In this document: positions 34,542 to 43,424 of the stretch, piece by piece
How positions within the stretch are numbered: position 1 is the first letter of the stretch
Layout of the letters: each line of letters opens with the position of its first letter
From: Anaerocolumna cellulosilytica
GTDB lineage: Bacteria; Bacillota; Clostridia; Lachnospirales; Lachnospiraceae
DNA length: 64,000 bases
Assembly (NCBI RefSeq): GCF_014218335.1
Contig: NZ_AP023367.1
Span: 1,179,501 to 1,243,500, forward strand
Direction: 5' to 3'
Program-made: the position numbers and the translations under genes
Notes under the pieces: model-generated
What the model was told of the DNA's origin: nothing
Seen by the model: the letters and a program-made list of their open reading frames with translations, nothing else
The model's database searches: none

Positions 34542-36983
34542 AATGAGAGATATACAGAGGATGCCAAAAGAGCTATAACAAGTGCGACAGAAACAGCATA
34601 CCGTTTGGCTCATAATTATGTGGGTACGGAACATTTGCTGATTGGCTTATTACATGCAGATGGTGTGGCTTCAAAGGTATTGGAGAAAAACGGCGTTGAA
34701 GTTAATAAAGTATTAGAACTGGTTAACCAGCTTATAGCTCCGAATGCAACTATGGAAGCTGTGGAAGTTGATGGTTTTACACCAAGATCAAAAAGAATTC
34801 TAGACCAAAGCTACAAAGAGGCTATTCGTTTAAAAACACAATTGGTAGGAACAGAGCATATTCTAATTGCTTTAATCAAGGAATCAGACTGTATTGCAGT
34901 CAGATTATTAAATACCCTGGGTATTAATGTTCAAAAGTTGTATGTGGATGTATTGACTGCGGTAGGTGCAGATATGAACACTGCCAAGAATGAATATGCA
35001 GCCAATAAAGGAAAAGCAAAAGCAAAATCCAGTACACCTACTCTTGACCAATATAGCAGAGATTTAACGGAATATGCAAGGGAAGGAAAGTTAGACCCGG
35101 TAATTGGAAGAGAATCAGAAATCCAACGTGTTATACAGATATTGAGCAGAAGAACCAAGAATAATCCTTGCTTGGTAGGCGAGCCGGGTGTTGGTAAAAC
35201 AGCTATAGCAGAAGGGCTGGCAAGAAAAATTGTAGAAGGAAATATTCCTGAAATTATTAAAGATAAAAGAGTACTTACCTTGGACTTGTCTGGTATGGTT
35301 GCCGGGTCTAAATACAGGGGTGAATTTGAAGAGAGAATTAAGAAAGTAATCAATGAAGTTATGAATGACGGGAATGTGCTGCTCTTCATTGACGAAATTC
35401 ATACAATCATTGGTGCCGGCGGGGCAGAAGGAGCAATTGACGCTTCGAATATTTTAAAACCTTCTTTAGCCAGAGGAGAACTTCAATTAATTGGAGCAAC
35501 CACAAGAGAAGAGTACCGAAAATACATTGAAAAAGATGCTGCACTGGAACGAAGATTCCAGCCGGTTATTGTAGAAGAACCCTCGGAAGAGGAAGCAATT
35601 TTAATTTTAAAAGGGTTACGGGACAGTTACGAGGCGCATCATAAAGTAAAGATTACAGACGATGCTTTAGAGGCTGCGGTGAAAATGTCGAGTCGTTATA
35701 TCAACGATCGTTATCTACCTGACAAAGCGATTGATTTAATGGATGAAGCTGCTTCAAAGGTAAGACTTAGCACTTTTATAACTTCTCCGGAAGTAAAAGA
35801 ACTGGAAGCAGACATTCTAAGACTGGAAGAAGATAAGGAACAGGCAATTAAGCAGGAAGCTTATGAAAAAGCTGGTGAGATTAAAAAGCAGCAGGAAGAA
35901 ATCACTGCCAAGTTAAACGCCTTGCAGGTAAAAAGTGAAAAGGAAAAACAGGAAACCCTTCTGGTAGTTGGAGAAAATGAAATAGCAGATATTATATCCA
36001 GTTGGACGAAGATTCCTGTTAAAAAGCTGGCAGAAGAAGAGTCAGAACGCCTTAGAAACCTGGAAAATATATTACATGAAAGAGTAATTGGTCAGGAGGA
36101 CGCTGTAACCGCAGTTTCCAAAGCGATTCGCAGAGGCCGTGTCGGTTTAAAGGATCCTAATCGACCAATTGGTTCGTTCTTATTCTTAGGACCTACCGGT
36201 GTCGGTAAGACAGAATTGTCAAAAGCCTTAGCGGAAGCAATGTTTGGCAGTGAAAACGCAATGATTCGTGTAGATATGTCTGAGTACATGGAAAAGCACA
36301 GTGTATCAAAGCTTATCGGATCGCCTCCAGGATATGTAGGTTATGATGAAGGCGGTCAGCTTAGCGAAAAGGTAAGGCAGAATCCATATTCTGTAATTCT
36401 TTTTGATGAAGTAGAAAAAGCCCATCCGGATGTATTCAACATTCTGTTACAGGTATTAGATGATGGCCATATAACGGATGCACAGGGCAGAAGAGTTAGC
36501 TTTAAGAATACTATTATAATTATGACCTCCAATGCAGGAGCTCAAAATATTATATCACCGAAAAAGCTGGGATTTGCTTCTGTAACGGATGATAAAGAGG
36601 ATTATAAGAAAATGAAGGAAGGTGTTATGGAAGAGGTTAAACGAATCTTTAAGCCGGAATTCATTAATCGTATTGATGAAATGATAGTATTCCATTCCTT
36701 AACGAAGGAAAATATCAGAAATATCGTAGAAATTATGTTAAATTCCATTGCCAAGAGATCAAAGCAACAGATGAATATAACGCTTCAAGTTGAAAATGAC
36801 GTAATAGATTATATCGTTGAAAAAGGCTATGATCAGAATTATGGTGCAAGACCTTTACGAAGAGCAATTCAGAGTAATGTCGAAGATAAGCTGGCAGAAG
36901 GAGTACTGGAAGGTAGTATCCATGCTGGGGATGAAGCGATTGTACAGTTAATCGACAAAGAAATAAAAATTTCTAAAAAATAA
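34539..36983 (+). CDS. clpC: ATP-dependent Clp protease ATP-binding subunit ClpC
   Basis: An 814-residue Hsp100 unfoldase. Two N-terminal Clp repeats span about 1-145. AAA-1 has Walker A GEPGVGKT at about residue 215. A UVR-containing middle domain lies near residue 430 (LEEDKEQAIKQEAYEKAGEI). AAA-2 has Walker A GPTGVGKT at about 550, and a C-terminal D2-small domain follows. The UVR insert separates ClpC from ClpA/ClpB. ATG 34539 starts the conserved N-domain (RYTEDAKRAITSATE); the open frame upstream runs through the leader element and is not homologous. It feeds arginine-phosphorylated substrates to ClpP. Confidence 0.97.
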   Translation: MNERYTEDAKRAITSATETAYRLAHNYVGTEHLLIGLLHADGVASKVLEKNGVEVNKVLELVNQLIAPNATMEAVEVDGFTPRSKRILDQSYKEAIRLKTQLVGTEHILIALIKESDCIAVRLLNTLGINVQKLYVDVLTAVGADMNTAKNEYAANKGKAKAKSSTPTLDQYSRDLTEYAREGKLDPVIGRESEIQRVIQILSRRTKNNPCLVGEPGVGKTAIAEGLARKIVEGNIPEIIKDKRVLTLDLSGMVAGSKYRGEFEERIKKVINEVMNDGNVLLFIDEIHTIIGAGGAEGAIDASNILKPSLARGELQLIGATTREEYRKYIEKDAALERRFQPVIVEEPSEEEAILILKGLRDSYEAHHKVKITDDALEAAVKMSSRYINDRYLPDKAIDLMDEAASKVRLSTFITSPEVKELEADILRLEEDKEQAIKQEAYEKAGEIKKQQEEITAKLNALQVKSEKEKQETLLVVGENEIADIISSWTKIPVKKLAEEESERLRNLENILHERVIGQEDAVTAVSKAIRRGRVGLKDPNRPIGSFLFLGPTGVGKTELSKALAEAMFGSENAMIRVDMSEYMEKHSVSKLIGSPPGYVGYDEGGQLSEKVRQNPYSVILFDEVEKAHPDVFNILLQVLDDGHITDAQGRRVSFKNTIIIMTSNAGAQNIISPKKLGFASVTDDKEDYKKMKEGVMEEVKRIFKPEFINRIDEMIVFHSLTKENIRNIVEIMLNSIAKRSKQQMNITLQVENDVIDYIVEKGYDQNYGARPLRRAIQSNVEDKLAEGVLEGSIHAGDEAIVQLIDKEIKISKK

Positions 36984-37080
36984 TTCAAAACTTGCGCATA
37001 TATTTGTAGAAATTGTCATGAAAATATTATATAATAGAGTTAGTTTACAACTCTAGTTAGTATATGTTCCATTTGAAAGC

Positions 37081-37142
37081 GGGGCAGGAAAATTCTTGAG
37101 AGTAAATTGTAAAATGTTTTATCAGGTTATTTTCTCCTGCTC
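37081..37142 (+). promoter_or_regulatory. Long-range hairpin in the leader of the 137-residue protein gene
   Basis: GGGGCAGGA (37081-37089) and TCCTGCTCC (37134-37142) form nine pairs around a 44-base loop. No T run follows, and it lies 60 bases upstream of ATG 37203. Function unknown. Confidence 0.4.
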
Positions 37143-37202
37143 CGTGAATAAAAAAGCGGATTAATGAAAGGAAGTATTTAACCAAATTAGGAGGAATTAA
37201 AA

Positions 37203-37616
37203 ATGTCAGTTATCGAAGAATTAATACGAGAAGAAAGCAATGGGACAATCAGTTTTGGCAATTACAAATTAACAACAAAATCCAAAGTTAATGATTTTGA
37301 ATTCAATGGTGATTTATATAAGGTTAAGACTTTTAAAGAAATAACAAAATTGGAGAAGAACGGAATGTTCGTATACGAATCCGTTCCGGGTACAACGGTT
37401 GAACATTTATGTATAACCGAAAAAGAATTGAAATTCCAAGTAGAAGGTGCAGAAGATGCGCAGATTACGTTGGAATTAGAAGCTGAGAAAGAATATAAGA
37501 TTTATATTGATGATATAAATGTAGGAAAGATGAAGACGAATCTGGGTGGTAAGCTGATGTTTAGCGTTGAATTAGGTGAAAATCACAAATCTTCTGTCCG
37601 TGTTGTAAAGCTTTAA
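37203..37616 (+). CDS. Small conserved beta-rich protein, often labelled endosialidase-like in related genomes
   Basis: A 137-residue soluble protein without signal peptide or membrane segment. Two halves are visible: a first part with GTISFGNYKL and YKVKTFKEITKLEKNGMFVYESVPGT, and a second, jelly-roll-like part (YKIYIDDINVGKMKTNLGGKLMFSVEL). I recall similar Lachnospiraceae proteins annotated as endosialidase, but nothing here supports a sialidase activity. SD TTAGGAGG before ATG. It lies between clpC and radA but has its own leader and terminator. Confidence 0.75.
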   Translation: MSVIEELIREESNGTISFGNYKLTTKSKVNDFEFNGDLYKVKTFKEITKLEKNGMFVYESVPGTTVEHLCITEKELKFQVEGAEDAQITLELEAEKEYKIYIDDINVGKMKTNLGGKLMFSVELGENHKSSVRVVKL

Positions 37617-37634
37617 TCATTACGGAAAGTATAT

Positions 37635-37693
37635 GAGAGCTTTTGCGAAATTATTAAGGTATATAACTTATGAATTTTGCAAGAGCTCTTTTT
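37635..37693 (+). terminator. Terminator after the 137-residue protein gene
   Basis: AGAGCTTTTGCGAAATT and AATTTTGCAAGAGCTCT pair over 17 positions with two mismatches and are followed by TTTT. Confidence 0.8.
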
Positions 37694-37796
37694 ACAATTA
37701 GAATCAATATTATAGTGTGTTTGTAGTTAGATTAGTTATAAAACAGTATTACATGACTTAGGATATTTACCGACAAGACATAAGAAGGGAGTTTAA

Positions 37797-39161
37797 ATGG
37801 CAAAAGCAAAGACCGTATTTTTTTGCAAGGAATGTGGATTCGAGTCGGCTAAATGGATGGGACAGTGTCCTGGTTGTAAAAACTGGGATACCTTTGTATC
37901 TGAACCTGTAATTAAGAAGACATCGGGTATTAGGCTTGCCACAGGACTAACCGCCGAACCTGAATTACTTTCAAAAGTAAGTGCAGAAGAAGAACAGAGG
38001 ATTATAACTGGTATTCAGGAATTAGACAGGGTGTTAGGCGGTGGTATTGTGATTGGGTCGCTGGTATTGGTTGGAGGAGATCCAGGTATCGGAAAGTCTA
38101 CCCTGTTATTGCAGATGTGCAGAGAACTGTCCGGCACAGGAAAAAAAGTTTTATACATATCTGGGGAAGAATCCTTACGACAGATTAAAATGCGTGCTGA
38201 CCGGCTTGGTATTTTTCATGGAGAATTATTTTTACTCAGTGAAACAAATCTTGATCAGATAGAGGATATTATTAAAAAGCAGTCCCCTGAAATAGTGATT
38301 ATTGATTCTATTCAAACCATGTTTAAAGAAGATATTGGTGCGGCACCAGGCAGCGTTAGTCAGGTAAGAGAAACAACTGCTATTTTGATGCGCATTGCAA
38401 AAGGTCTTAATATATCAATCTTCATTGTTGGACATGTTACGAAAGAAGGAGTGGTAGCAGGACCTAGAGTATTGGAGCATATGGTAGATACTGTTCTCTA
38501 TTTTGAGGGAGAGAATATGGCCTCTTACCGGATACTTCGCGCTGTAAAAAATCGTTTTGGTTCAACCAATGAAATTGGCGTATTTGAAATGAGGGACATA
38601 GGGCTGACTGAAGTTAGTAACCCTTCAGAATTTATGTTACAAGGAAAACCGGAGGATGAACCGGGTTCCGTTGTAACAGCATCTATGGAAGGTACTAGAC
38701 CGATTCTTGTGGAGGTTCAGGCGTTGGTATGCCAGACTAACTTTAATATGCCAAGACGAACGGCAGCAGGTACGGATTATAACAGAGTCAACCTTTTAAT
38801 GGCTGTCGTTGAAAAAAGGCTTGGTATACAGATGGCCGGAATGGATGCCTATATTAATGTAGCTGGTGGTATGAAGATTAACGAGCCGGCTCTTGATTTA
38901 GCTATTGTACTTGCCATATTATCCAGCTACAAGAATTTTCCTCTGGATAGTAAGACCATCGTATTTGGTGAAATAGGATTAACAGGTGAAGTAAGAGCAG
39001 TAAATATGATAGAGCAGCGAGTACAGGAAGCCTCTAAGATGGGATTTCATCTTTGTATTCTGCCTCAGGTTAATAAAGAAACGATTAACTTGTCAGCTAT
39101 TCCTGGAATGAAGGTTATAGGCGTTAAAAATATTAGAGAAATACTTAATCTTTTAAGATAA
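37797..39161 (+). CDS. radA: DNA repair protein RadA (Sms)
   Basis: A 454-residue RadA: a C4 zinc finger (C10, C13, C24, C27; CKECG and CPGCK), Walker A GGDPGIGKST at about residue 92, Walker B IVIIDSIQT, the KNRFG motif at about 250, and a C-terminal Lon-protease-like domain (ALDLAIVLAILSS) without a protease active site. It drives branch migration in recombination. SD AAGGGAG, ATG 37797. Its place after clpC is common in Firmicutes. Confidence 0.97.
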   Translation: MAKAKTVFFCKECGFESAKWMGQCPGCKNWDTFVSEPVIKKTSGIRLATGLTAEPELLSKVSAEEEQRIITGIQELDRVLGGGIVIGSLVLVGGDPGIGKSTLLLQMCRELSGTGKKVLYISGEESLRQIKMRADRLGIFHGELFLLSETNLDQIEDIIKKQSPEIVIIDSIQTMFKEDIGAAPGSVSQVRETTAILMRIAKGLNISIFIVGHVTKEGVVAGPRVLEHMVDTVLYFEGENMASYRILRAVKNRFGSTNEIGVFEMRDIGLTEVSNPSEFMLQGKPEDEPGSVVTASMEGTRPILVEVQALVCQTNFNMPRRTAAGTDYNRVNLLMAVVEKRLGIQMAGMDAYINVAGGMKINEPALDLAIVLAILSSYKNFPLDSKTIVFGEIGLTGEVRAVNMIEQRVQEASKMGFHLCILPQVNKETINLSAIPGMKVIGVKNIREILNLLR

Positions 39162-39195
39162 TTTTTACATAAAGAAAAATATAAGAAAATGTGCC

Positions 39196-39277
39196 GCGGC
39201 ATGTTACTTTATAAGATAAATGCCGCCTCAGACAGCTGAATGTGAGGTTGTGTTGAAATTACAATAGCTTTTCAACA
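39196..39277 (+). promoter_or_regulatory. Three consecutive hairpins before the soluble chemoreceptor gene
   Basis: GCGGCAT/ATGCCGC (39196-39226), CTCA/TGAG (39227-39246) and TGTTGAAA/TTTCAACA (39251-39277) follow one another 40 bases before the start codon. None ends in a T run. I do not recognise a known riboswitch. The stretch CGCAGATGGGAGT that follows is also found at about 20004-20016, in the leader of the M29-like gene. Confidence 0.45.
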
Positions 39278-39319
39278 TACTTGATTTTATTCGTGTGCAA
39301 GCGCAGATGGGAGTTTATT

Positions 39320-40045
39320 ATGGATATCAATTGTTCAAAAGATTGCAATGAAATTAAGTCGCTTATGAAACAACAGGAGGATTTTATACGTAATATCAGT
39401 GCTATTGTTGGGAATCTTGATGTATCACAGCTTAAGGTTGAAAAAAATGCCTTTGATGCCATAAACAGCTCGGATACTTCATTAAACCTGGTGAAAGAAG
39501 GGATTACCTATGTGGATGATTTACTTGATAAAATCAAATCCCTCCACGAAACAGTTGAGAATTCTTCTAATAATGTAAATCAGATGAAGAATCTTTCTAA
39601 TATGATAGAAGGTTTTGCCGGAGCCATCGGAAACATTGCCAACCGAACCAACATATTGTCACTAAATGCTTCCATAGAAGCTGCAAGAGCAGGAGAACAG
39701 GGTAAAGGCTTTGCAGTAGTTGCAAAAGAAGTTAGAAATTTGGCAACTCAATCATCTAAATCCTCCAATGAGATAGCGGAAACGATTCAATCCATACAAA
39801 GTTTTGTTGCGGAAACGGTGAATTCTATGAACAAAATATATGAAATTGTGGAAAAGCAAAACGCTATGGTAAGTGATGTGAAGACAGTTTTTCAGAAAAT
39901 ACTGGAAGCTGCGTATGTATCCATTGATGTTTCACACAACGTAGAGCATGAAATAGCTTATCAAAGAGATATTACCGATAGTGCAAAGCATACATTGGAC
40001 GCAATCTATGAAGTGGCCGGAAGAGTCGGACAAACAGAGTGTTAA
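39320..40045 (+). CDS. Soluble methyl-accepting chemotaxis-type protein
   Basis: About 241 residues with no membrane helix. A short N-terminal helical region is followed by a truncated signalling coiled coil with the conserved tip [24 protein letters not shown] and GKGFAVVAKEVRNLATQS. There is no HAMP and no recognisable sensor domain. ATG 39320 has SD GGGAG; the longer frame begins in the leader. It probably joins cytoplasmic receptor arrays or senses an internal signal. Confidence 0.9.
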   Translation: MDINCSKDCNEIKSLMKQQEDFIRNISAIVGNLDVSQLKVEKNAFDAINSSDTSLNLVKEGITYVDDLLDKIKSLHETVENSSNNVNQMKNLSNMIEGFAGAIGNIANRTNILSLNASIEAARAGEQGKGFAVVAKEVRNLATQSSKSSNEIAETIQSIQSFVAETVNSMNKIYEIVEKQNAMVSDVKTVFQKILEAAYVSIDVSHNVEHEIAYQRDITDSAKHTLDAIYEVAGRVGQTEC

Positions 40046-40107
40046 ATGTGAAATAATAGAGAGGTATTTAATAAACCTTGTACGAGATTGTACGCTTCAT
40101 TTATGAT

Positions 40108-40175
40108 AAAAAAACTGCTGCAATGAATGTAGGATTATATAACTTAACCTAAAATTCAATTAGCAGCAGTTTTTT
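40108..40175. terminator. Bidirectional terminator between converging genes
   Basis: AAAAACTGCTGC and GCAGCAGTTTTTT flank a 41-base AT-rich loop, with A and T runs on both sides. Confidence 0.8.
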
Positions 40176-40187
40176 GCGGTGGAAAGA

Positions 40188-40346
40188 TTAACTGGGATTT
40201 TCTTCCCCTTCAGCAACGATTTGTTCCAGGACACGCATAAGGTCGTAAATAGTATTAAGTACTACGTCCCGTTCCAAAATTGCATTCTTTAACTCTACGG
40301 GCAGGGTTTCAAATTTGTCCCTGACAGCTGGTGCAACATGCGACAT
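40188..40346 (-). CDS. Small conserved hypothetical protein
   Basis: A 52-residue soluble protein, MSHVAPAVRDKFETLPVELK followed by a helical ILERDVVLNTIYDLMRVLEQIVAEGEENPS-like end (split here for length). I place the start at ATG 40346 because GAGGTGATATT immediately precedes it; the longer frame from 40394 overlaps the stop of the upstream DinB-like gene as ATGA and could give a coupled, 68-residue form. No known domain. It is the last gene before a terminator. Confidence 0.6.
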   Translation of the reverse strand: MSHVAPAVRDKFETLPVELKNAILERDVVLNTIYDLMRVLEQIVAEGEENPS

Positions 40347-40390
40347 AATATCACCTCGAGAATAGGGTAACCATACACAAATTGTTTCAT

Positions 40391-41080
40391 TCATAAATTG
40401 TAGAATTTACTTTTGATTTTTTGTTTTAATTTTAAACAATCATTTATATGACCCACCTGGTGTCTAGTTACAGGCATTAAAAGAATACCGGCAGTATTTT
40501 TGCGGCCCCAGAAATCCATAAGCCAAATTGAATCGGGATGATTTATTAAGCCGCCTTCAAAGAGAATTCGCTCGACCCGTTCTTTCGGGATTTTTTTATT
40601 TAAGCAGTCTGCCGTCAAGGTTCTTAGATAATCTTGTGTTACTTTACCTACAGTATCTCTGTAATTTTTTAATTCCATTATGTTAATCGTATGGCTTAGA
40701 TTAATTATCTCATCATCTGTCATAGCATTACCAGTGTCTTTTACTAATATATGGAGTCTATCAAGCCACTCTTCTGAAAGCACCTGTGCACTGTCTTTTA
40801 ATAGGATGTTAACAGTCAAATCTTCTATTCTTGTAATATGCCAGATGTTCCAAGCAATCGTTACATCTTTTGGAGTGGGCATAATCATACAGGTCTCGGG
40901 TGAAAGATTTTCCCATACTTCGTCCATCAAGGTAAAAGTAGGACTGGTTGCGGCTGAAGAGTGAAGAAAGCTATGCAACTCCATACAAAGCTGTCTGGCT
41001 TCTTCAAAATGATTTTTATCTTTTAATAATTCCTTTAACCTAGCCTGTTTTGGATTCCACTCAGTACCTGGTTTAAACAT
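40391..41080 (-). CDS. DinB-superfamily-like protein
   Basis: A 229-residue protein predicted as a four-helix bundle. TIAWNIWHITRIEDLTVNILL carries a DinB-like His in the second helix, and LMPVTRHQVGHINDCLKLKQKI a second conserved His near the C-terminus. Members of the DinB/YfiT fold bind a metal through three His and include thiol-dependent transferases; which reaction applies here cannot be told. Two-gene operon with the small protein downstream. Confidence 0.72.
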   Translation of the reverse strand: MFKPGTEWNPKQARLKELLKDKNHFEEARQLCMELHSFLHSSAATSPTFTLMDEVWENLSPETCMIMPTPKDVTIAWNIWHITRIEDLTVNILLKDSAQVLSEEWLDRLHILVKDTGNAMTDDEIINLSHTINIMELKNYRDTVGKVTQDYLRTLTADCLNKKIPKERVERILFEGGLINHPDSIWLMDFWGRKNTAGILLMPVTRHQVGHINDCLKLKQKIKSKFYNL

Positions 41081-41113
41081 ATGAATACCGTTACCTTTCC
41101 ACTATGGTATGAT

Positions 41114-41656
41114 TTATTTATTATTTTTTACTTCAATGTGGCACATCTTCATAGCCTCCAAAGCATTTTGATGACTATTTGGAGTAACACCTGCACAACA
41201 GGAGGCATCCACGGTTATAGGAATCTCTGGTAACATTGTTTTAACCAGCATAGCATTGGATATGACACAAATGTCAGTACAGAGGCCAATAATTTCGATA
41301 GAAGTAGCGGTATCATAAAGACCATTTAGCAAATCTCTTGCAAGTTCAGAGGAACCAAACGTATTCTTTTCATAGATTTTATATTTGCTTAAATCAATGG
41401 AAGTGGTAATGGCATCAGAAATTTGCCAGCCAGGGGTATCCTTTATACAGTGTGTAACCGGCAGTTTTTTCCCTTCAGAAGTGACCGGATAATCATCAGA
41501 ATGTGTATCCATAGTAAAGATAATGGTTCTGCCGGCCATTTCATATTCCGTAATCTTAGCAACGACTTTATGAACAATATGTTCAGCTTCCTGTGTACCC
41601 AAAGTTCCGTCTATGAAATCGTTCTGCATATCTACAACAATCAAAAGCTTATTCAT
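41114..41656 (-). CDS. Isochorismatase-family cysteine hydrolase, nicotinamidase-like
   Basis: About 180 residues. LLIVVDMQNDFIDG holds the catalytic Asp, and EIIGLCTDICVISNAML the nucleophilic Cys. THSDDYPVTSEGKKLPVTHC supplies the metal-binding HxD-type site typical of nicotinamidases (PncA), which deamidate nicotinamide to nicotinate in NAD salvage. ATG 41656 follows TGGAG by six bases; an ATG four codons earlier lacks an SD. Confidence 0.88.
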   Translation of the reverse strand: MNKLLIVVDMQNDFIDGTLGTQEAEHIVHKVVAKITEYEMAGRTIIFTMDTHSDDYPVTSEGKKLPVTHCIKDTPGWQISDAITTSIDLSKYKIYEKNTFGSSELARDLLNGLYDTATSIEIIGLCTDICVISNAMLVKTMLPEIPITVDASCCAGVTPNSHQNALEAMKMCHIEVKNNK

Positions 41657-41843
41657 ATTTTTCTCCATTTCTGCGCGTATTCTTTGTTAACAAGGTATCT
41701 CTATGGATAGATTATAGTATATTAATTTAACAATCACAACCAGAAATTTGCCTAATTATGGTGAAATTCACTTGGTGGGTGAAAAGTAAAAGAGAAATAG
41801 TATATCCGCCTAATTTAGTCAGCAGATGAGGCTATATAAATAT

Positions 41844-41883
41844 AAAAAGCAGTACCGCTGCAACTTAGATTGTCAGCAGTACT
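41844..41883 (-). terminator. Terminator of the CD3324-like gene
   Basis: Read on the minus strand, AGTACTGCTG and CAGCGGTACT pair and are followed by GCTTTTTA. Confidence 0.75.
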
Positions 41884-41919
41884 ACTTATGTAGTAATCGA
41901 TTATATATCTTATTTATTT

Positions 41920-42210
41920 TCAACATATCGTTTCATCACTCTTACGTCTTTCCTGTAAGACAATACGTTGTATACTTTTCTCAGACAGGAAGTACTTTTT
42001 TGCAAGTTCAAAAACTTTTATTCCCATCTTATAATCCTTAAATATTTCAGAGTTTCTTTTTGTTATAACGATTTTAGTATCGGTCTGTTCTCCCCAGCTC
42101 TTTCTGTTACAGTTTTTTCTGGGAATATAAAGATAACCGCCGTCAACATACTCCTGAATTTTTTCTAATAATTCCGGCGGTAAGATATAATCTGCCTTAT
42201 GATAGCTCAT
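41920..42210 (-). CDS. CD3324-family small helix-turn-helix protein
   Basis: A 96-residue protein: YILPPELLEKIQEYVDGGYLYIPRK, then a basic centre, then a C-terminal HTH-like part (VFELAKKYFLSEKSIQRIVLQE). Similar small Firmicutes proteins are annotated CD3324 family and resemble Mor-type activators. ATG 42210 has SD AAGGAGGAG; the longer frame starts in the leader. Target unknown. Confidence 0.82.
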   Translation of the reverse strand: MSYHKADYILPPELLEKIQEYVDGGYLYIPRKNCNRKSWGEQTDTKIVITKRNSEIFKDYKMGIKVFELAKKYFLSEKSIQRIVLQERRKSDETIC

Positions 42211-42242
42211 TGTGCTCCTCCTTGAATAAGTACCAAGAAAAA

Positions 42243-42302
42243 GCAAAGGCTATTGCATTACAGCATTCGTAAGTATTTACTATGTGCAATAGCCTCTGCT
42301 AT
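42243..42302. promoter_or_regulatory. Long inverted repeat between the CD3324-like and rubrerythrin genes
   Basis: AAAGGCTATTGCA and TGCAATAGCCTCT are complementary over about 12 bases with one mismatch, 25 bases apart. On the minus strand the stem is followed by GCTTTTTC, so it could be an attenuator in the leader of the reverse gene. The remaining 42303-42546 region is AT-rich with no gene. Confidence 0.5.
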
Positions 42303-42546
42303 GCACAAATAACTGATTTTTTCCTCAAACGAAGTTCACCATACTTTCTAACATATATTTTATGAAAGGGCTAACCCTTATGTTATTTAAACAATATAGT
42401 TATCATACAATAAAATAGAAAAAATTGCAAATATGAAATTGCTACAGGATAAAATAGCGAATGTTATATGGTCAAAGCAAGCCGTCAACATAAAACAGGA
42501 GTTGTTCACATATGATGTATCAATTAGTAAAGTTACGGGAGGACAT

Positions 42547-43086
42547 ATGGACTTTCAGCAGAGCAGGACATATGTGAACTTACAGGATGCATTTGAAGGT
42601 GAATTGATATCAGGCGGAAAATATCAAATATATGGAATCAGAGCAAGGGAAGAAGGCTACATACAGATAGGGAATGTGTACGATATCATATCCCATTGGG
42701 AGTTGCAGCATGCAATTATCTGGCTAAGGCTACTAAATGGAGGAACTTTGCCTACTACCTTGGAGAATCTGGTATCTTCAGCACAGTCAGAGTCTGTGGA
42801 TGGGAACACGACCTATCGGGAATATGCGAGAGTTGCCAGAGAGGAAGGATTTGATGCAATCGCAGCACTTTTTGACGGGGTTGCAAATATTGAACTAAAT
42901 CATGATTTGATATTTCAGGATTTTGCTGAAGATATTGTTAACAATGAAGTGTTTTGTAAACCCAATGAAGTACTGTGGATTTGTATTAACTGTGGAAATA
43001 TTATGGGAGGACTTTGTGCACCCGAAATATGCCCTATATGCGGATTCCCTCAAGGATATTATCAATTGTATGATACGATGTTTTAA
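42547..43086 (+). CDS. Rubrerythrin-like diiron protein
   Basis: About 179 residues. A ferritin-like diiron domain carries Glu in LQDAFEGEL, EEGY, then HWELQHA and AREEGF plus ANIELNHD. These give the two ExxH pairs and the Glu residues used in rubrerythrin. The C-terminus is rubredoxin-like with CINCG and CPICG pairs. It reduces peroxide in anaerobes. I start at ATG 42547: GGGAGGA precedes it and homology to rubrerythrins begins there. The frame upstream to 42433 has no SD. Some ligand positions between helices 2 and 3 look divergent. Confidence 0.85.
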   Translation: MDFQQSRTYVNLQDAFEGELISGGKYQIYGIRAREEGYIQIGNVYDIISHWELQHAIIWLRLLNGGTLPTTLENLVSSAQSESVDGNTTYREYARVAREEGFDAIAALFDGVANIELNHDLIFQDFAEDIVNNEVFCKPNEVLWICINCGNIMGGLCAPEICPICGFPQGYYQLYDTMF

Positions 43087-43093
43087 ATAAGAT

Positions 43094-43136
43094 AGACTGT
43101 TAAATTATCAGATAGAAGAAATTTAACAGTCTTTTT
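43094..43136 (+). terminator. Terminator of the rubrerythrin gene
   Basis: AGACTGTTAAATT and AATTTAACAGTCT form a 13-pair stem followed by TTTTT. Confidence 0.9.
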
Positions 43137-43198
43137 GTTCCTTAGGATTCGTATAAGGTTCTTTTCCATATGGGCGGCATAGCTACTTTAAGCTTACT

Positions 43199-43243
43199 AT
43201 ATACCTATGCCTGCATATACAAGGAAGCTATAGGTATATTTTA
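43199..43243 (+). promoter_or_regulatory. Perfect ten-pair hairpin with T tail before the MFS gene
   Basis: ATATACCTAT (43199-43208) and ATAGGTATAT (43230-43239) pair perfectly and are followed by TTTT. It may be a second terminator or an attenuator. The remaining bases to 43424 are AT-rich with no gene. Confidence 0.5.
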
Positions 43244-43424
43244 AGTTTATATGTTTAGATAAGTCTAAAATATTATAATAGTATCAATAGAAAGAGGAAT
43301 AACTTTATTTTAAAATAATACAAAATATTTTATATTTCGGCAAGTAATACCATTTACATCTAAGAAGTCGTAAGCTATAATTACATCTTGATGTTTAAAG
43401 TATTTATAAACATTTGGCGGAGGT

